From contig RPYR01000249.1 of the NCBI GenBank assembly GCA_008671285.1, forward strand, positions 1-15,479: a stretch of DNA of 15,479 bases, read 5' to 3'. The notes under the pieces are model-generated. The model was not told the origin of the DNA. It saw nothing but the letters and a program-made list of their open reading frames with translations, and searched no databases. A program made the translations under genes and the position numbers. Origin of the DNA: Collinsella aerofaciens (GTDB lineage: Bacteria; Actinomycetota; Coriobacteriia; Coriobacteriales; Coriobacteriaceae). Below are positions 6,055-13,274 of this stretch, piece by piece. The first letter of the stretch is position 1. Every line of letters starts with the position of its first letter.

Positions 6055-7020
6055 ATGAGAGTTGCGAAAATTGCGGAAAGGGTCGGTTGCGATCCCGAGT
6101 CTGAATATGCGAAATTCGCCCGCACACGTGAAGGCGCGCGCTTTCACAACATGCCGTGGCCCGATTTCGTCAAAGACGAAAACTATCGCGCGTTTTGCAA
6201 GGCGCTGGCAGCTTATGCCAACTCAAAGGATGGTCCCCAAAGCAATGGCCGCCATGATTTGTTCCTGAACGTGCACGAGCTGTTCGAAAAGGGCAACGAG
6301 ATTGGCGGCGCCCCGAAAAAGCGCCACTACAACCTGGACAAGTCGTTCATAGGCACCGACGAGGCAAATCTCATGCTGCTCAAAGCGGCGCATGAGGGAA
6401 TGACCCAGCAAGCGATCGCCGCGTACCTGGGCTGCTCGCGCACGGCGGTGCAAAAGCGCCTGAGCGCCCTGGCGAACGGCGTGCGTTTTGGCGACTCCTA
6501 CATCAAGGCCGCGCCGACAAGCCGCGGCGGCCTGAAGTCGACGGCTCACCCGATCTTTCTGCCCCTGCGATTGCATGAGGTGTACCTGATGCTGTCGGCA
6601 TTGGGCGAGTTTCGGACGGGACGGTCAGGCGGGGACCCAGAGCGCGTCTTGGCCGATGATCTCGCTGGCAGAATCTATTCCCAGCTGAGCGACTACGCCA
6701 AGGGCGGGATCGACAGGGCATTGACTGAACGAGGGATTCGCCTCGCTGGGCTAAGGCCCGACTTCGACTCAAGCAAGGGCGTGGACAATTCGGATCGTAT
6801 CGTTATGTATGAGAAGATGGGTCTCAACCTTAAAGTCGGGCTTGTGAATGGAGATGTGCTCGTCGGCTGCTTCGCGCACCACGCCGATCTTCAGAAATGC
6901 GTAAACGCCGCCGAAATAGGCAAAGATAACCGCTATTTCGTGTTGCGACTCTTGGATGGAACATACTGGGCGGTCGACCATTCTCAAGTAGTTAGCGTAG
7001 CAGCCGCACCCGGGAATTAA
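6055..7020 (+). CDS. HTH-containing protein, putative regulator
   Basis: Protein of 321 residues that I cannot assign to a named family. Residues 116-140 (MTQQAIAAYLGCSRTAVQKRLSALA) are a good helix-turn-helix, with the AI-A-LG-S-T-V-R pattern of a recognition helix. The N-terminal 100 residues are charged and mixed alpha/beta. Residues 255-316 (MGLNLKVGLVNGDVLVGCF, then YFVLRLLDGTYWAVDHSQVV) look like a small beta barrel of the Sm, SH3 or WYL kind that could sense a ligand or nucleic acid. There are no signal peptide or membrane segments. The ATG has GGAAGG 7 nt upstream. The gene starts 66 bases after a terminator hairpin, so readthrough of that hairpin may control it. GC content is lower than in 7beta-HSDH. 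Confidence 0.8.
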   Translation: MRVAKIAERVGCDPESEYAKFARTREGARFHNMPWPDFVKDENYRAFCKALAAYANSKDGPQSNGRHDLFLNVHELFEKGNEIGGAPKKRHYNLDKSFIGTDEANLMLLKAAHEGMTQQAIAAYLGCSRTAVQKRLSALANGVRFGDSYIKAAPTSRGGLKSTAHPIFLPLRLHEVYLMLSALGEFRTGRSGGDPERVLADDLAGRIYSQLSDYAKGGIDRALTERGIRLAGLRPDFDSSKGVDNSDRIVMYEKMGLNLKVGLVNGDVLVGCFAHHADLQKCVNAAEIGKDNRYFVLRLLDGTYWAVDHSQVVSVAAAPGN

Positions 7021-7367
7021 GTTGCGGCCAAGCCCCTCGCCCGCCCTCCCGGGCGGTGCCGCCGCGGCCGATCTCATGTTTGCCTACAGGCAAAACAACC
7101 GCCCTGGCGTTTTTCTGAACGCGACTTTCTCGTGTGCTCGTAAAAAATCGAATCGATAAAAACCAGCAACAACCCTTCTGAACGGGTATCCTTTCGCAGG
7201 ATGCGCTCGAGCAGCGCTTTCTGCCTGCGCGATTTCGGGCATGGCGCCCTATTTATACGATTTCTTAAAATGAAAATCTCAGGTTTTCACGCCTTTTCGG
7301 CTTCAGGTCGTATGCTGCAATCAGCTCGAGCGACCGAAGCCCATCACGACACCGAAAGGCATGAACC
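7021..7367. other. Intergenic region with GC hairpin
   Basis: No gene seen. CCGCCC/GGGCGG with a 4-nt loop at about 7042-7057 lies just after the HTH gene and may act as a terminator, but has no T-run. A further GC stem CGCC/GGCG followed by TTTTT occurs near 7101-7115. The last 100 bases are AT-rich (TTTATACG, TTCTTAAAATGAAAATC) and may hold the promoter of the next gene, but I cannot define its boxes. Confidence 0.35.
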
Positions 7368-9389
7368 ATGAAGTACAACGAGAAGCGCAACAACGCCTCA
7401 GCCCGTCACCCCGAGATTGCACCCTCGACCATCAACTTCGCGTACGGTAGCAACCTTGACATTCATCAAGTTGAAACCCGCTGCCCCGGCGCGGTGCTGC
7501 TGGGCAAAGCGACCCTGAACGGCTATGAGCTGGCGTTCGACACCGCCGGATACCTCACCATCACCAAGCGCGAGGGGTCGCATGTGCAAGGCGCGCTGTG
7601 GGCGCTCGATAGCTCTCACGTGGCGTCTCTCGACTGCTACGAAGGCGTGGTATCTGGTTGCTACCGCAAGGAAACCGTGACCGTTGGGCGCGAAGGCGAT
7701 GTGGTTCCCGCAACCCTTGAGGCGATGGTCTACATCTCTGAGCGCACCCCGCTGCGCAAGTACACCGAAAAGTACGATTACATCGACCGCGTGGTCGAAG
7801 CCGGCCACGTGATGCAGCTCGATGAGGCAACCTTGGCGCAGATGTCCGATATGCGCGCCGACAGCCTGGACCGCCTGCGCGCACAAGAAGAGTCGGCGGC
7901 ATTTGGCGCAGCCAAGATCGACCTCCCCGCCGTGCGCGAATACTCCGACTTCGTGTGCGGTGAAGGTCACCAGATCGCCGATTGCACATGCGGTCACACC
8001 GGTTGCTACGCACGCCGTTTCCCCCGCGGCCTTCAGCAGCATGGACGCATCCTTCGCTCCAAGCGCTACCAGGTGATGGAAGCGAGTGAAGCCACCTTCT
8101 GCGGGTCGCACCGCATCTACTTGTCAATCAAGACCCCAGGCGAGTTCGGTTACAAGATCGACGTCCCCGAAGGGTTCCGCGCGGTGCGCAGCAGCGACCC
8201 TGTGCTGCAGGCGGACCTTAGCTACTCCCTTACGCTGGATGAGTTCGAAAAGCAGCGCAAGGCCCTGCTGCGCACCCTGCTCGACTGGTGTAACAGCCTG
8301 CCTGAGTTTGACGTGCACAACTTTATTCGTCCCTCTGGCCCGGCGTTCAGCGCGCGCGAACACGCCGCCGACACCCGCGTGCATGCGGAAACCCCGTACT
8401 TCGCATATGGCTTTGACATCAGCCATGACCGCATCGCTAAAAAATTCGAGAGCGGTCACTACGTCTATGCAACCAAGGCGAAGCTCTATGGCTACACGCT
8501 GGCGTGCGACGCGAAGGGCCGTCCCACCATCGTGCGCAAGGAAGGATCGTTTGTGGAAGGCGTGCTGTGGCATGGCCTCACGCGGGGCGAGGTCCAGGCG
8601 CTGGACAAAGCGAACGGCGTGCAGTACGGCACCTATGCAAAAGCCGGCGTCACGGTGGAGATTGAGGGCGAACCCACTGCGAGGGAAGAGAACGCATTCG
8701 TGTACATCTCCCAGCGAACGCCGCTTTCTGCAGTCACGAAAGACATCGAGGCGTTTGGCGCGATGCGCGACGAAGCCATCGCCCTGGAAATGGAGCGCAC
8801 CACCGTGGCGCGCATCGACGCCATTCTGCGCGCAAGCGGCTGCCCCTGCGTGCAGCCCGAGGCCCCTGCGGCGGAAATCGCAGCCCTGGGCATCACGGAG
8901 CTCACGCCCGAGCAAACCATGAAGTGCATGCTGTTCGTGTGCCCGAAGTGCTTTAAGCCCTTGGGCGAATGCGAATGCGGCAAGCGCCCTGATTACCTGG
9001 TGGCGATCGACCACGATCTGCAGCCCCACGTGCGCATGCTGAACGATAAGGGTTATAAAACGCAGTTCTGCTGTGCCGGGCATGCAGACAGCGGTTGCCA
9101 CGGTTACCTGAGCTTCGGACGCCGCTTCCGCGCACTGGAGGAGATATGCGGCGGTCAGCTGCCCAACGAGTCTCTTACGGAGGCGCCGCAACGCATTCGC
9201 AGCACGCGCCATGCAGCGCTGAACCTGCCCGGCGCCCCCGAAAGCTATGACGTGTACCTGGACATGAGGAACAACGTCATTCGCTTTGAGCCGCGCCGCG
9301 GTGTGAAGCGCGAGCAGTTCGTGCGGGACAGGCCCGCTGTGTTGAGCGCATTGCTCCAGTGGTGCGAGTCTCTCCCGCAGCGCGAATAG
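7368..9389 (+). CDS. Tandem-duplicated GGCT-like / Cys-rich protein
   Basis: Protein of 673 residues built from two copies of one unit. Unit 1: GGCT/AIG2-like domain (about 22-150) with the substrate loop YGSNL (26-30) and LDCYEGVVSGCY, in which Glu92 aligns with the catalytic Glu of human GGCT (LDEQEGVKSGMY); then a Cys-rich module (C197, C206, C208, H210, C213, C245, H248); then a C-terminal segment ending LLRTLLDWCNSLPE. Unit 2: FAYGFDIS (345-352), LDKANGV with Asn416 in place of the Glu, Cys module C525, C528, C535, C537, C568, C569, H572, C577, and the ending LSALLQWCESLPQ. Unit 1 may therefore be an active cyclotransferase or amine-acting enzyme and unit 2 a degenerate copy; the Cys sets suggest zinc sites. 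The product is cytoplasmic. GAAAGG lies 8 nt upstream. The substrate is unknown. Confidence 0.85.
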   Translation: MKYNEKRNNASARHPEIAPSTINFAYGSNLDIHQVETRCPGAVLLGKATLNGYELAFDTAGYLTITKREGSHVQGALWALDSSHVASLDCYEGVVSGCYRKETVTVGREGDVVPATLEAMVYISERTPLRKYTEKYDYIDRVVEAGHVMQLDEATLAQMSDMRADSLDRLRAQEESAAFGAAKIDLPAVREYSDFVCGEGHQIADCTCGHTGCYARRFPRGLQQHGRILRSKRYQVMEASEATFCGSHRIYLSIKTPGEFGYKIDVPEGFRAVRSSDPVLQADLSYSLTLDEFEKQRKALLRTLLDWCNSLPEFDVHNFIRPSGPAFSAREHAADTRVHAETPYFAYGFDISHDRIAKKFESGHYVYATKAKLYGYTLACDAKGRPTIVRKEGSFVEGVLWHGLTRGEVQALDKANGVQYGTYAKAGVTVEIEGEPTAREENAFVYISQRTPLSAVTKDIEAFGAMRDEAIALEMERTTVARIDAILRASGCPCVQPEAPAAEIAALGITELTPEQTMKCMLFVCPKCFKPLGECECGKRPDYLVAIDHDLQPHVRMLNDKGYKTQFCCAGHADSGCHGYLSFGRRFRALEEICGGQLPNESLTEAPQRIRSTRHAALNLPGAPESYDVYLDMRNNVIRFEPRRGVKREQFVRDRPAVLSALLQWCESLPQRE

Positions 9390-9472
9390 CCTGCAAACCG
9401 TCTGAACTGGTAAGAATCGCCAAGCGCGTGGGTCGGTGTTCGGATCCTGACCTGCGAATTCCGAGCCCCCTT

Positions 9473-9697
9473 CTAGTCCCAGGCTCCGATCCTCAAGCCC
9501 TCAGTCCTGGCTCTCCACGTGCCCTTGAGCGTACGCATTCGGTGGCGTCTATGAAGTTCCTTCAGCGCTTCGGGGGTGTTCTCAATGATGAGGTCGATGG
9601 CGGTGGCGAGCTCGCCCTCGTCGAGCCTACGCCGACGCACCCTCTTGAGGTCGCGCGAGAACGCCGGCACGAATATCGCCCTGAGCAGCACGCTCAC
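9473..9697 (-). pseudogene. Degraded YafQ-type toxin (RelE/ParE superfamily)
   Basis: The frame from GTG 9695-9697 reads VSVLLRAIFVPAFSRDLKRV, then LATAIDLIIENTPEALKELH, then HRMRTLKGTW and stops at 9473. This matches YafQ-like mRNA interferases (FKRDLKR... then HALKGNWKGYRECH). The catalytic C-terminal part after LKGTW, where the family has the ECHI and DWLLIY elements, is replaced by RARTEGLRIGAWD and a stop, so the toxin should be inactive. Its GTG overlaps the TGA that would end the antitoxin frame. About 85 bases separate its stop from the preceding gene on the other strand, and nothing is seen there. Confidence 0.6.
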
Positions 9698-9790
9698 GCC
9701 CCCGCTGCGTGGAGCAGCGAGGGCGCGTCGCCTTAGGTCTCGTAGTCCCCGGACGCCATCATGGCGTCCGTCTCCGCAATCCAGAGGGGA
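9695..9790 (-). pseudogene. Remnant of the cognate antitoxin C-terminus
   Basis: The minus-strand frame reads NPLWIAETDAMMASGDYET, TAA (9734-9736), GDAPSLLHAAGA, TGA, with the TGA overlapping the toxin GTG. The pattern WIAETDAxxASGDYExY is the tail of many actinobacterial antitoxins of the RelB/DinJ kind. TAC to TAA would explain the stop. The N-terminal DNA-binding part cannot be found in 9791-9979, which looks decayed and holds nothing else I can support. Confidence 0.4.
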
Positions 9791-9979
9791 TTTGAGGGGC
9801 AATATCCGGGTCGTGTGTGTGCAGCGGTCGAATCTTGCCGGACGTCCTGTATTCCCGGTTCCGATCCGGTTCTGGCGGCATCGTCTGCGAGCAGGGGCCG
9901 CACAGTCGTACCCCGTGCGACAAGGCGCCCGATCTGCAAGCCTCGTTGCGCAGTCTCGGGGGTTTGCCGTAGGCGCACG

Positions 9980-10074
9980 GCGCAAGCATAGAGAGTCCAG
10001 ACATGTGGAGGGCGTTGTTGGGCGGCACGAGGACTCGCATTTGTGTACATCAGCCCCCTAAGATGCCAAAAAAT
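9980..10074. repeat. 95-bp direct repeat, copy B
   Basis: Partner of copy A at 3976-4070 (88 of 95 identical, same orientation). Here the element continues to the right: TGTACATCA (10044-10052) has its inverted partner TGATGTACA at 10090-10098, with CCC and GGG extending the stem inward past a one-base bulge. Copy B may therefore be the complete element and could act as a two-way terminator; T6 lies in the loop when read on the minus strand. Confidence 0.9.
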
Positions 10075-10123
10075 GTTGGTTTTGGAGGGTGATGTACAAG
10101 TTTTGATGCGCGAATCGTATTGA

Positions 10124-10166
10124 TTAAGCAAGTTGTTGCCCTAAGCAAGATCACGCCGTTGCTTAA
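10124..10166. other. Inverted repeat TTAAGCAA / TTGCTTAA
   Basis: A perfect 8-bp inverted repeat spaced by 27 bases, between the 95-bp repeat and the tRNA-type terminator. AAGCAAG recurs in the middle (10143-10149). Role unknown. Confidence 0.4.
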
Positions 10167-10199
10167 AATAAAAAAGGTCAGGCACTAGGTGCCTGACCT
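10164..10199 (-). terminator. Terminator of the tRNA-Pro locus
   Basis: AGGTCAGGCAC (10175-10185) pairs perfectly with GTGCCTGACCT (10189-10199) around a 3-nt loop. On the minus strand it is followed by TTTTTTATTTT. It lies 10 bases beyond the CCA end of the tRNA fragment, the expected place for the native terminator of that tRNA. Confidence 0.9.
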
Positions 10200-10208
10200 G
10201 CAAACTTC

Positions 10209-10253
10209 TGGTCGGGACGACTGGATTCGAACCAGCGACCCCTTGACCCCCAG
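10209..10253 (-). other. tRNA-Pro(GGG) 3' fragment, attachment-site copy
   Basis: The minus strand has 45 nt of tRNA: anticodon loop CTGGGGG, TCAAG side of the anticodon stem, variable loop, T-arm GCTGG-TTCGAAT-CCAGT, acceptor strand CGTCCCG, A and CCA. The bases 5' of CTGGGGG (CCCCA on the same strand) do not pair with TCAAG and no D-arm is present, so this is not a working gene. A 3' tRNA piece with the native terminator on one side and an integrase gene 250 bp away on the other is what remains at the tRNA-distal end when an element integrates in a tRNA gene. The restored full tRNA should lie at the far end of the element, right of this window. Confidence 0.85.
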
Positions 10254-10503
10254 TGGGGTCAGAATGACCCTGACCTGTGCTTATTTTGTTAAAACACGCT
10301 CAAATAGCGCAAGTAGCGCATTTCCGCATAAGTAAATTTTACCAGCTCAGCGCGGTTTGTCCAGATAGCATATTATCGGCTTCGAGGAGCGCGGTGCAGT
10401 CGATGACTTAATCAACGGGGGTAGGAGCCCCGAATCGTCGTCTCTCCGGGTTCCCGCAGGTGGGCCCATCTGTTTCTAATCAACTGCGGATTTAGGAGCA
10501 GAC
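10254..10503. other. Region between attachment site and integrase
   Basis: No gene. GGGTCA-GAA-TGACCC (10256-10270) is a short hairpin touching the att fragment. TAGCGCA occurs twice, 9 bp apart (10305-10311, 10314-10320), and may be arm-type integrase sites. CGGGG/CCCCG forms a further small stem near 10417-10434. Confidence 0.35.
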
Positions 10504-11994
10504 ATGCAGAACGAGAAATGCAGCAATAAAACCTTACGCATATGCGGACCCGGCGGCGTGAGGAAGAACAAGGGCAAATGGCAGGCCGTCGTGACGGTGG
10601 CCGACGAGATGACCGGGAAGAAGGTCCAGAGGACCAAGAACACCGGCGTGCCCTGCCTGAAGCAGAGCACGAGGGGAAAGGCGGCGGCAATGCGCTTCCT
10701 CTCGGAATTCAGGTCGGAGGTCGAGCTGGAACTCGCCGAGGCCGAGGAGGCGAGGGCCGCTGTCGGCGCCGGGCTTCCCGCCGAGAAGCGGGACGACTAC
10801 GCCGCGCTGCCGCTCTCCGAGGCGCTCGAGAAGTTCATCGACTTCTGCCTGGAGATGAACAGGATCACCCCGACGACCCGCGACGACTACCACTACAGCG
10901 CCCTGCACATCGAGCGCGACGAGCTGGGTCTGGTCCCCGTGAACGAGGTGACGACCGACGACGTCAACGCGTGGTCGAGGCGCAGGATCGGCCTGGGCAC
11001 GGCGCCCGACACGCTCAACAAGTCCTTCAAGCTCGGCAAGCGGCTCTACGCCGTCCTGCTGAAGAGGAGCAACGACACGATCGGGAGGAACCCGTTCGAC
11101 GGCGCCCTCGCGCCCAGGGTCATCGCCAGGCCCAGGAACGCGCTGCGCTCCGACCTCGTGCCGAAGCTCAACTCGGTTACCTCGATGATGCCGGACTCGA
11201 CCTTCAGGCGGGCGGTCGTGCTCGCGCTGCACACGGGGATGCGCATAGGCGAGGTCTGCGGCCTGCGGTGGTGCGACGTCGACTTCGAGTCGGGGCTCAT
11301 CACGGTCAGGCACTCCGTGGCCTACGTCAAGGACAGGGGCTCCTTCATCAAGGACACCAAGAACCACGACCTGAGGACGATCCCCATCGACCCGGTGGGC
11401 CTGCTCCCCTTCCTGAAGGAGATCCACGAGATCGATACTCGGAGGCTCCGGGAAGCGTCGACCCTCGGCACGCGCGACCTCGCGGACAGATACGTCGTGT
11501 CGCGGCCGGACGGCTCCTTCGCCACCACCAGCTACATCCGCAGGGCGTTCAAGACGTTCTCGGAGACCAACGGCCTCATGGGCACCAACGACGAGCTGAT
11601 CACATTCCACGGCCTGCGCCACACCTTCGCGACGCAGTGGATCCGCCACGGCGGCGACATCAAGGCGCTGCAGTCGATCCTCGGGCACAAGGACGCCATG
11701 GTCACGCTCAACGTCTACGCCGACATCGAGCCGATGTCCAAGATCCAGAACATGCTTCGCGTGTCGCCGAGCCTGTGGCGCGGCTACCTCGGCCTGAGGG
11801 TGGACCCCGGCCCCATGTTCCAGCAGAAGATCCGCGAGGCGATCGAGACGCTCGAGGCGTTCGGCTACGGCATCTCAGAGCCCGACGACCGCAACGTCCT
11901 CATCCGCGACGTTCAGACTATCAGCCGCCTCTACCCCACCGAGTACGCGGCAGTGCTGGGGGCCATCCCGACCGAGGCGACTGTGGTCGAGTAG
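10504..11994 (+). CDS. int: Tyrosine-type site-specific integrase
   Basis: Integrase of 496 residues that should recombine the element with the tRNA-Pro site. N-terminal AP2-like arm-binding segment (about 10-75; GGVRKNKGKWQAVV), SAM-like core-binding domain (about 100-200), catalytic domain (about 215-410). All catalytic residues are present: Arg247 (HTGMRIGE), Lys286, His369-Arg372 (HGLRHTFATQW), His395 (SILGHKD) and Tyr405 (NVYADI). About 90 residues follow the tyrosine, longer than most relatives. The start has AGGAG 6 nt upstream. Many AGG arginine codons and a very high G+C third position differ from the genes to the left of the att fragment. Transcription is away from the attachment site and ends at a strong terminator. 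Confidence 0.95.
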   Translation: MQNEKCSNKTLRICGPGGVRKNKGKWQAVVTVADEMTGKKVQRTKNTGVPCLKQSTRGKAAAMRFLSEFRSEVELELAEAEEARAAVGAGLPAEKRDDYAALPLSEALEKFIDFCLEMNRITPTTRDDYHYSALHIERDELGLVPVNEVTTDDVNAWSRRRIGLGTAPDTLNKSFKLGKRLYAVLLKRSNDTIGRNPFDGALAPRVIARPRNALRSDLVPKLNSVTSMMPDSTFRRAVVLALHTGMRIGEVCGLRWCDVDFESGLITVRHSVAYVKDRGSFIKDTKNHDLRTIPIDPVGLLPFLKEIHEIDTRRLREASTLGTRDLADRYVVSRPDGSFATTSYIRRAFKTFSETNGLMGTNDELITFHGLRHTFATQWIRHGGDIKALQSILGHKDAMVTLNVYADIEPMSKIQNMLRVSPSLWRGYLGLRVDPGPMFQQKIREAIETLEAFGYGISEPDDRNVLIRDVQTISRLYPTEYAAVLGAIPTEATVVE

Positions 11995-12093
11995 AGGCTG
12001 ATGTATGCGCTTTCCCAAATCCGTAGTGCAAGTACGGGAATGTGGAATCGCGTTGAGATAGATTCTACCCGGTCATCTCAGTGACGTAAATGC

Positions 12094-12137
12094 GGCACGG
12101 GTTTCCGCAGACGCGGATGCCCGTGCCTATCTTTTTT
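12094..12137 (+). terminator. Terminator of the integrase gene
   Basis: GGCACGGG (12094-12101) pairs with CCCGTGCC (12120-12127); inside it CCGC pairs with GCGG; TATC and six T follow. Confidence 0.85.
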
Positions 12138-12162
12138 GATTGCCTAATGTGTTTGCTGGAAT

Positions 12163-12297
12163 GCAGATGGGGTCCCGCGTCTCAGGCTGGGGATTTTCGG
12201 CCGTGGTAGTGTCGAGAAAGTTGGTGTTAACTACGGCGCAGTCGTTAATGCTGCTGCAGCGGCTATAGTTTATATGAAGGCGGTTTCTATCGAGTAA
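12163..12297 (+). pseudogene. Possible gene remnant, unidentified
   Basis: In the otherwise gene-free 12138-12358, one frame reads WNADGVPRLRLGIFGRGSVE followed by KVGVNYGAVVNAAAAIVYMK and VSIE then TAA. It is Gly/Ala/Val-rich and protein-like, but has no ATG, GTG or TTG before the conserved-looking part and no ribosome binding site, so it can only be the end of a lost gene or chance. Confidence 0.2.
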
Positions 12298-12358
12298 TTA
12301 ACACTTGGTTTGATTCGATTGTGAATGCGTAACTAGGACGGAAAGCAAAGGAAGTTCT

Positions 12359-12679
12359 ATGGAAACAGAGGATGCTGTCTGCTTGATGACTTCGATTGCC
12401 CTGATTATCCTTTCAATCCAATACAGAAGAGGAAGATGGCTCTGCTCAATTGCTGGATATGATGTCACAAAAAGGGAGAGCGGGATTGATATACGCCCTT
12501 ACGCAAAGTTGATTTCTTCTGTGACGCTATGGATGGGGCTGCTGTTTTTCTTGTTGGCGGTAGAGGGCTGGGTACGCGATTGGAATACCAGTGTTTTTGA
12601 AGTTTCGGTTCTACTTCTGTTCAGCTTGGCCTCTTTGTCGTTCGTGCGGCTAGTTAGGTTTGTGTTTATGAGGCGATAG
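12359..12679 (+). CDS. Small membrane protein, DUF3784-like
   Basis: Protein of 106 residues with three hydrophobic segments (about 8-20, 48-68 and 78-98). The stretch RRGRWLCSIAGYDVTKRESG between the first two resembles the GKGYxLIAGYNTLSKEEK pattern of DUF3784 proteins, whose function is unknown. The start has AAAGGAAG about 6 nt upstream. Base composition is clearly more AT-rich than in the integrase and the nucleotidyltransferase genes, which points to a separate origin. It stands alone, with no partner gene close by. Confidence 0.65.
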   Translation: METEDAVCLMTSIALIILSIQYRRGRWLCSIAGYDVTKRESGIDIRPYAKLISSVTLWMGLLFFLLAVEGWVRDWNTSVFEVSVLLLFSLASLSFVRLVRFVFMRR

Positions 12680-13008
12680 CCAGTGGAAGCGCTTCGAGAG
12701 GCCCCGACGGCACCTCTCTCAAAAATGGGAGCATGGCCCGTGGGTGCCCTCGGGCGACCCTCCTGCCGTTCGGCCGGGCGGCGGCGTGTAGCCCTGTAGA
12801 CGTGTAGCCGCGTGGCGATGTAGTGCGCTGCGGATGTAGCCCTGTGGCGGCGTATGCTGGAACATATTCCCAATCCGGGAATGGACATATATATAAGTGC
12901 AATCGTTTTGCCATAGACGGGAAACCCGTCGGCCGGGCGGGACCGGAGAGCCGGGCGGCGAATGCCAAAGGCCGGGTGCGGTCGATGCCCTGAATGAGGT
13001 CCCGACAC
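12680..13008. other. Gene-free repeat-rich region
   Basis: No gene seen. It holds the 16-bp tandem array (12785-12864), the inverted repeat ATTCCC/GGGAAT (12866-12882), an AT-rich CATATATATAAG (12885-12896) that could be a -10 region, the hairpin GACGGG-AAA-CCCGTC (12916-12930), and several GGCCGGGCGG motifs (near 12773, 12931 and 12951). Confidence 0.4.
12785..12864. repeat. Tandem array of a 16-bp unit
   Basis: Five head-to-tail 16-bp units starting at 12785, 12801, 12817, 12833 and 12849. Four share G/A-TGTAG at the same offset and the first, second and fourth also share GCC; the fifth is degenerate (GGCGTATG). The exact 16-bp period (1.5 helical turns) and position upstream of the nucleotidyltransferase genes fit protein-binding iterons or decayed minisatellite. 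Confidence 0.7.
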
Positions 13009-13218
13009 ATGGGAGGGGCAGATGAATCCATCTCTTCGGTCGCTCCCGAGGGCGTGGATTTCCCAGCCCTCGCCCCCGAGGTCATCCTGGAGACGATTCG
13101 CAAGTCTCCGAGCGGCAGGCCCCTGATGGAGCAGAGGGCCGCGTTGGCGGAGCTGCCGCACTTCGACGAATTGGGCGATGACGGAGTCCGCCAATTCGCC
13201 GCCCACGCCAGGACTTGA
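13009..13218 (+). CDS. Small acidic hypothetical protein
   Basis: Reads MGGADESISSVAPEGVDF to FAAHART, 69 residues from ATG 13009, with GAGG 9 nt upstream; an ATG at 12994 in the same frame lacks a site. Codon third positions and the Asp/Glu/Pro-rich composition look coding. I do not recognise it. It precedes the nucleotidyltransferase genes by 56 bp on the same strand and may be the first gene of their operon, or the remnant of a larger one. Confidence 0.4.
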   Translation: MGGADESISSVAPEGVDFPALAPEVILETIRKSPSGRPLMEQRAALAELPHFDELGDDGVRQFAAHART

Positions 13219-13274
13219 TTTTATAGAATTCAGGGAGGGCTGCTGTCGCGTTCACCGTTTAAGAAGGTGCCGCT

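Noticed and set aside
8124..9212. 362-codon minus-strand frame inside the GGCT gene
   Set aside because: It is a shadow of a GC-rich gene whose plus frame has two aligned repeat units with conserved motifs.
7368..9389. Two separate genes joined by an assembly error
   Set aside because: The frame is continuous with uniform codon use through the linker at about residues 315-345, and no start site with Shine-Dalgarno precedes the second unit.
10209..10260. Complete tRNA-Pro gene
   Set aside because: The D-arm, 5' acceptor strand and 5' half of the anticodon stem are missing, so only a 3' fragment is present.
10542..12026. 494-codon second plus frame and 384-codon minus frame over the integrase
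   Set aside because: They are Arg/Pro/Gly-rich shadow frames; the 10504 frame has every catalytic residue of a tyrosine recombinase.
12785..12864. CRISPR array
   Set aside because: The units are contiguous 16-bp copies without spacers and no cas gene is present.
13009..13218. HEPN toxin partner for the nucleotidyltransferases
   Set aside because: The 69-residue product has no RX4-6H motif and is too short for a HEPN helix bundle.
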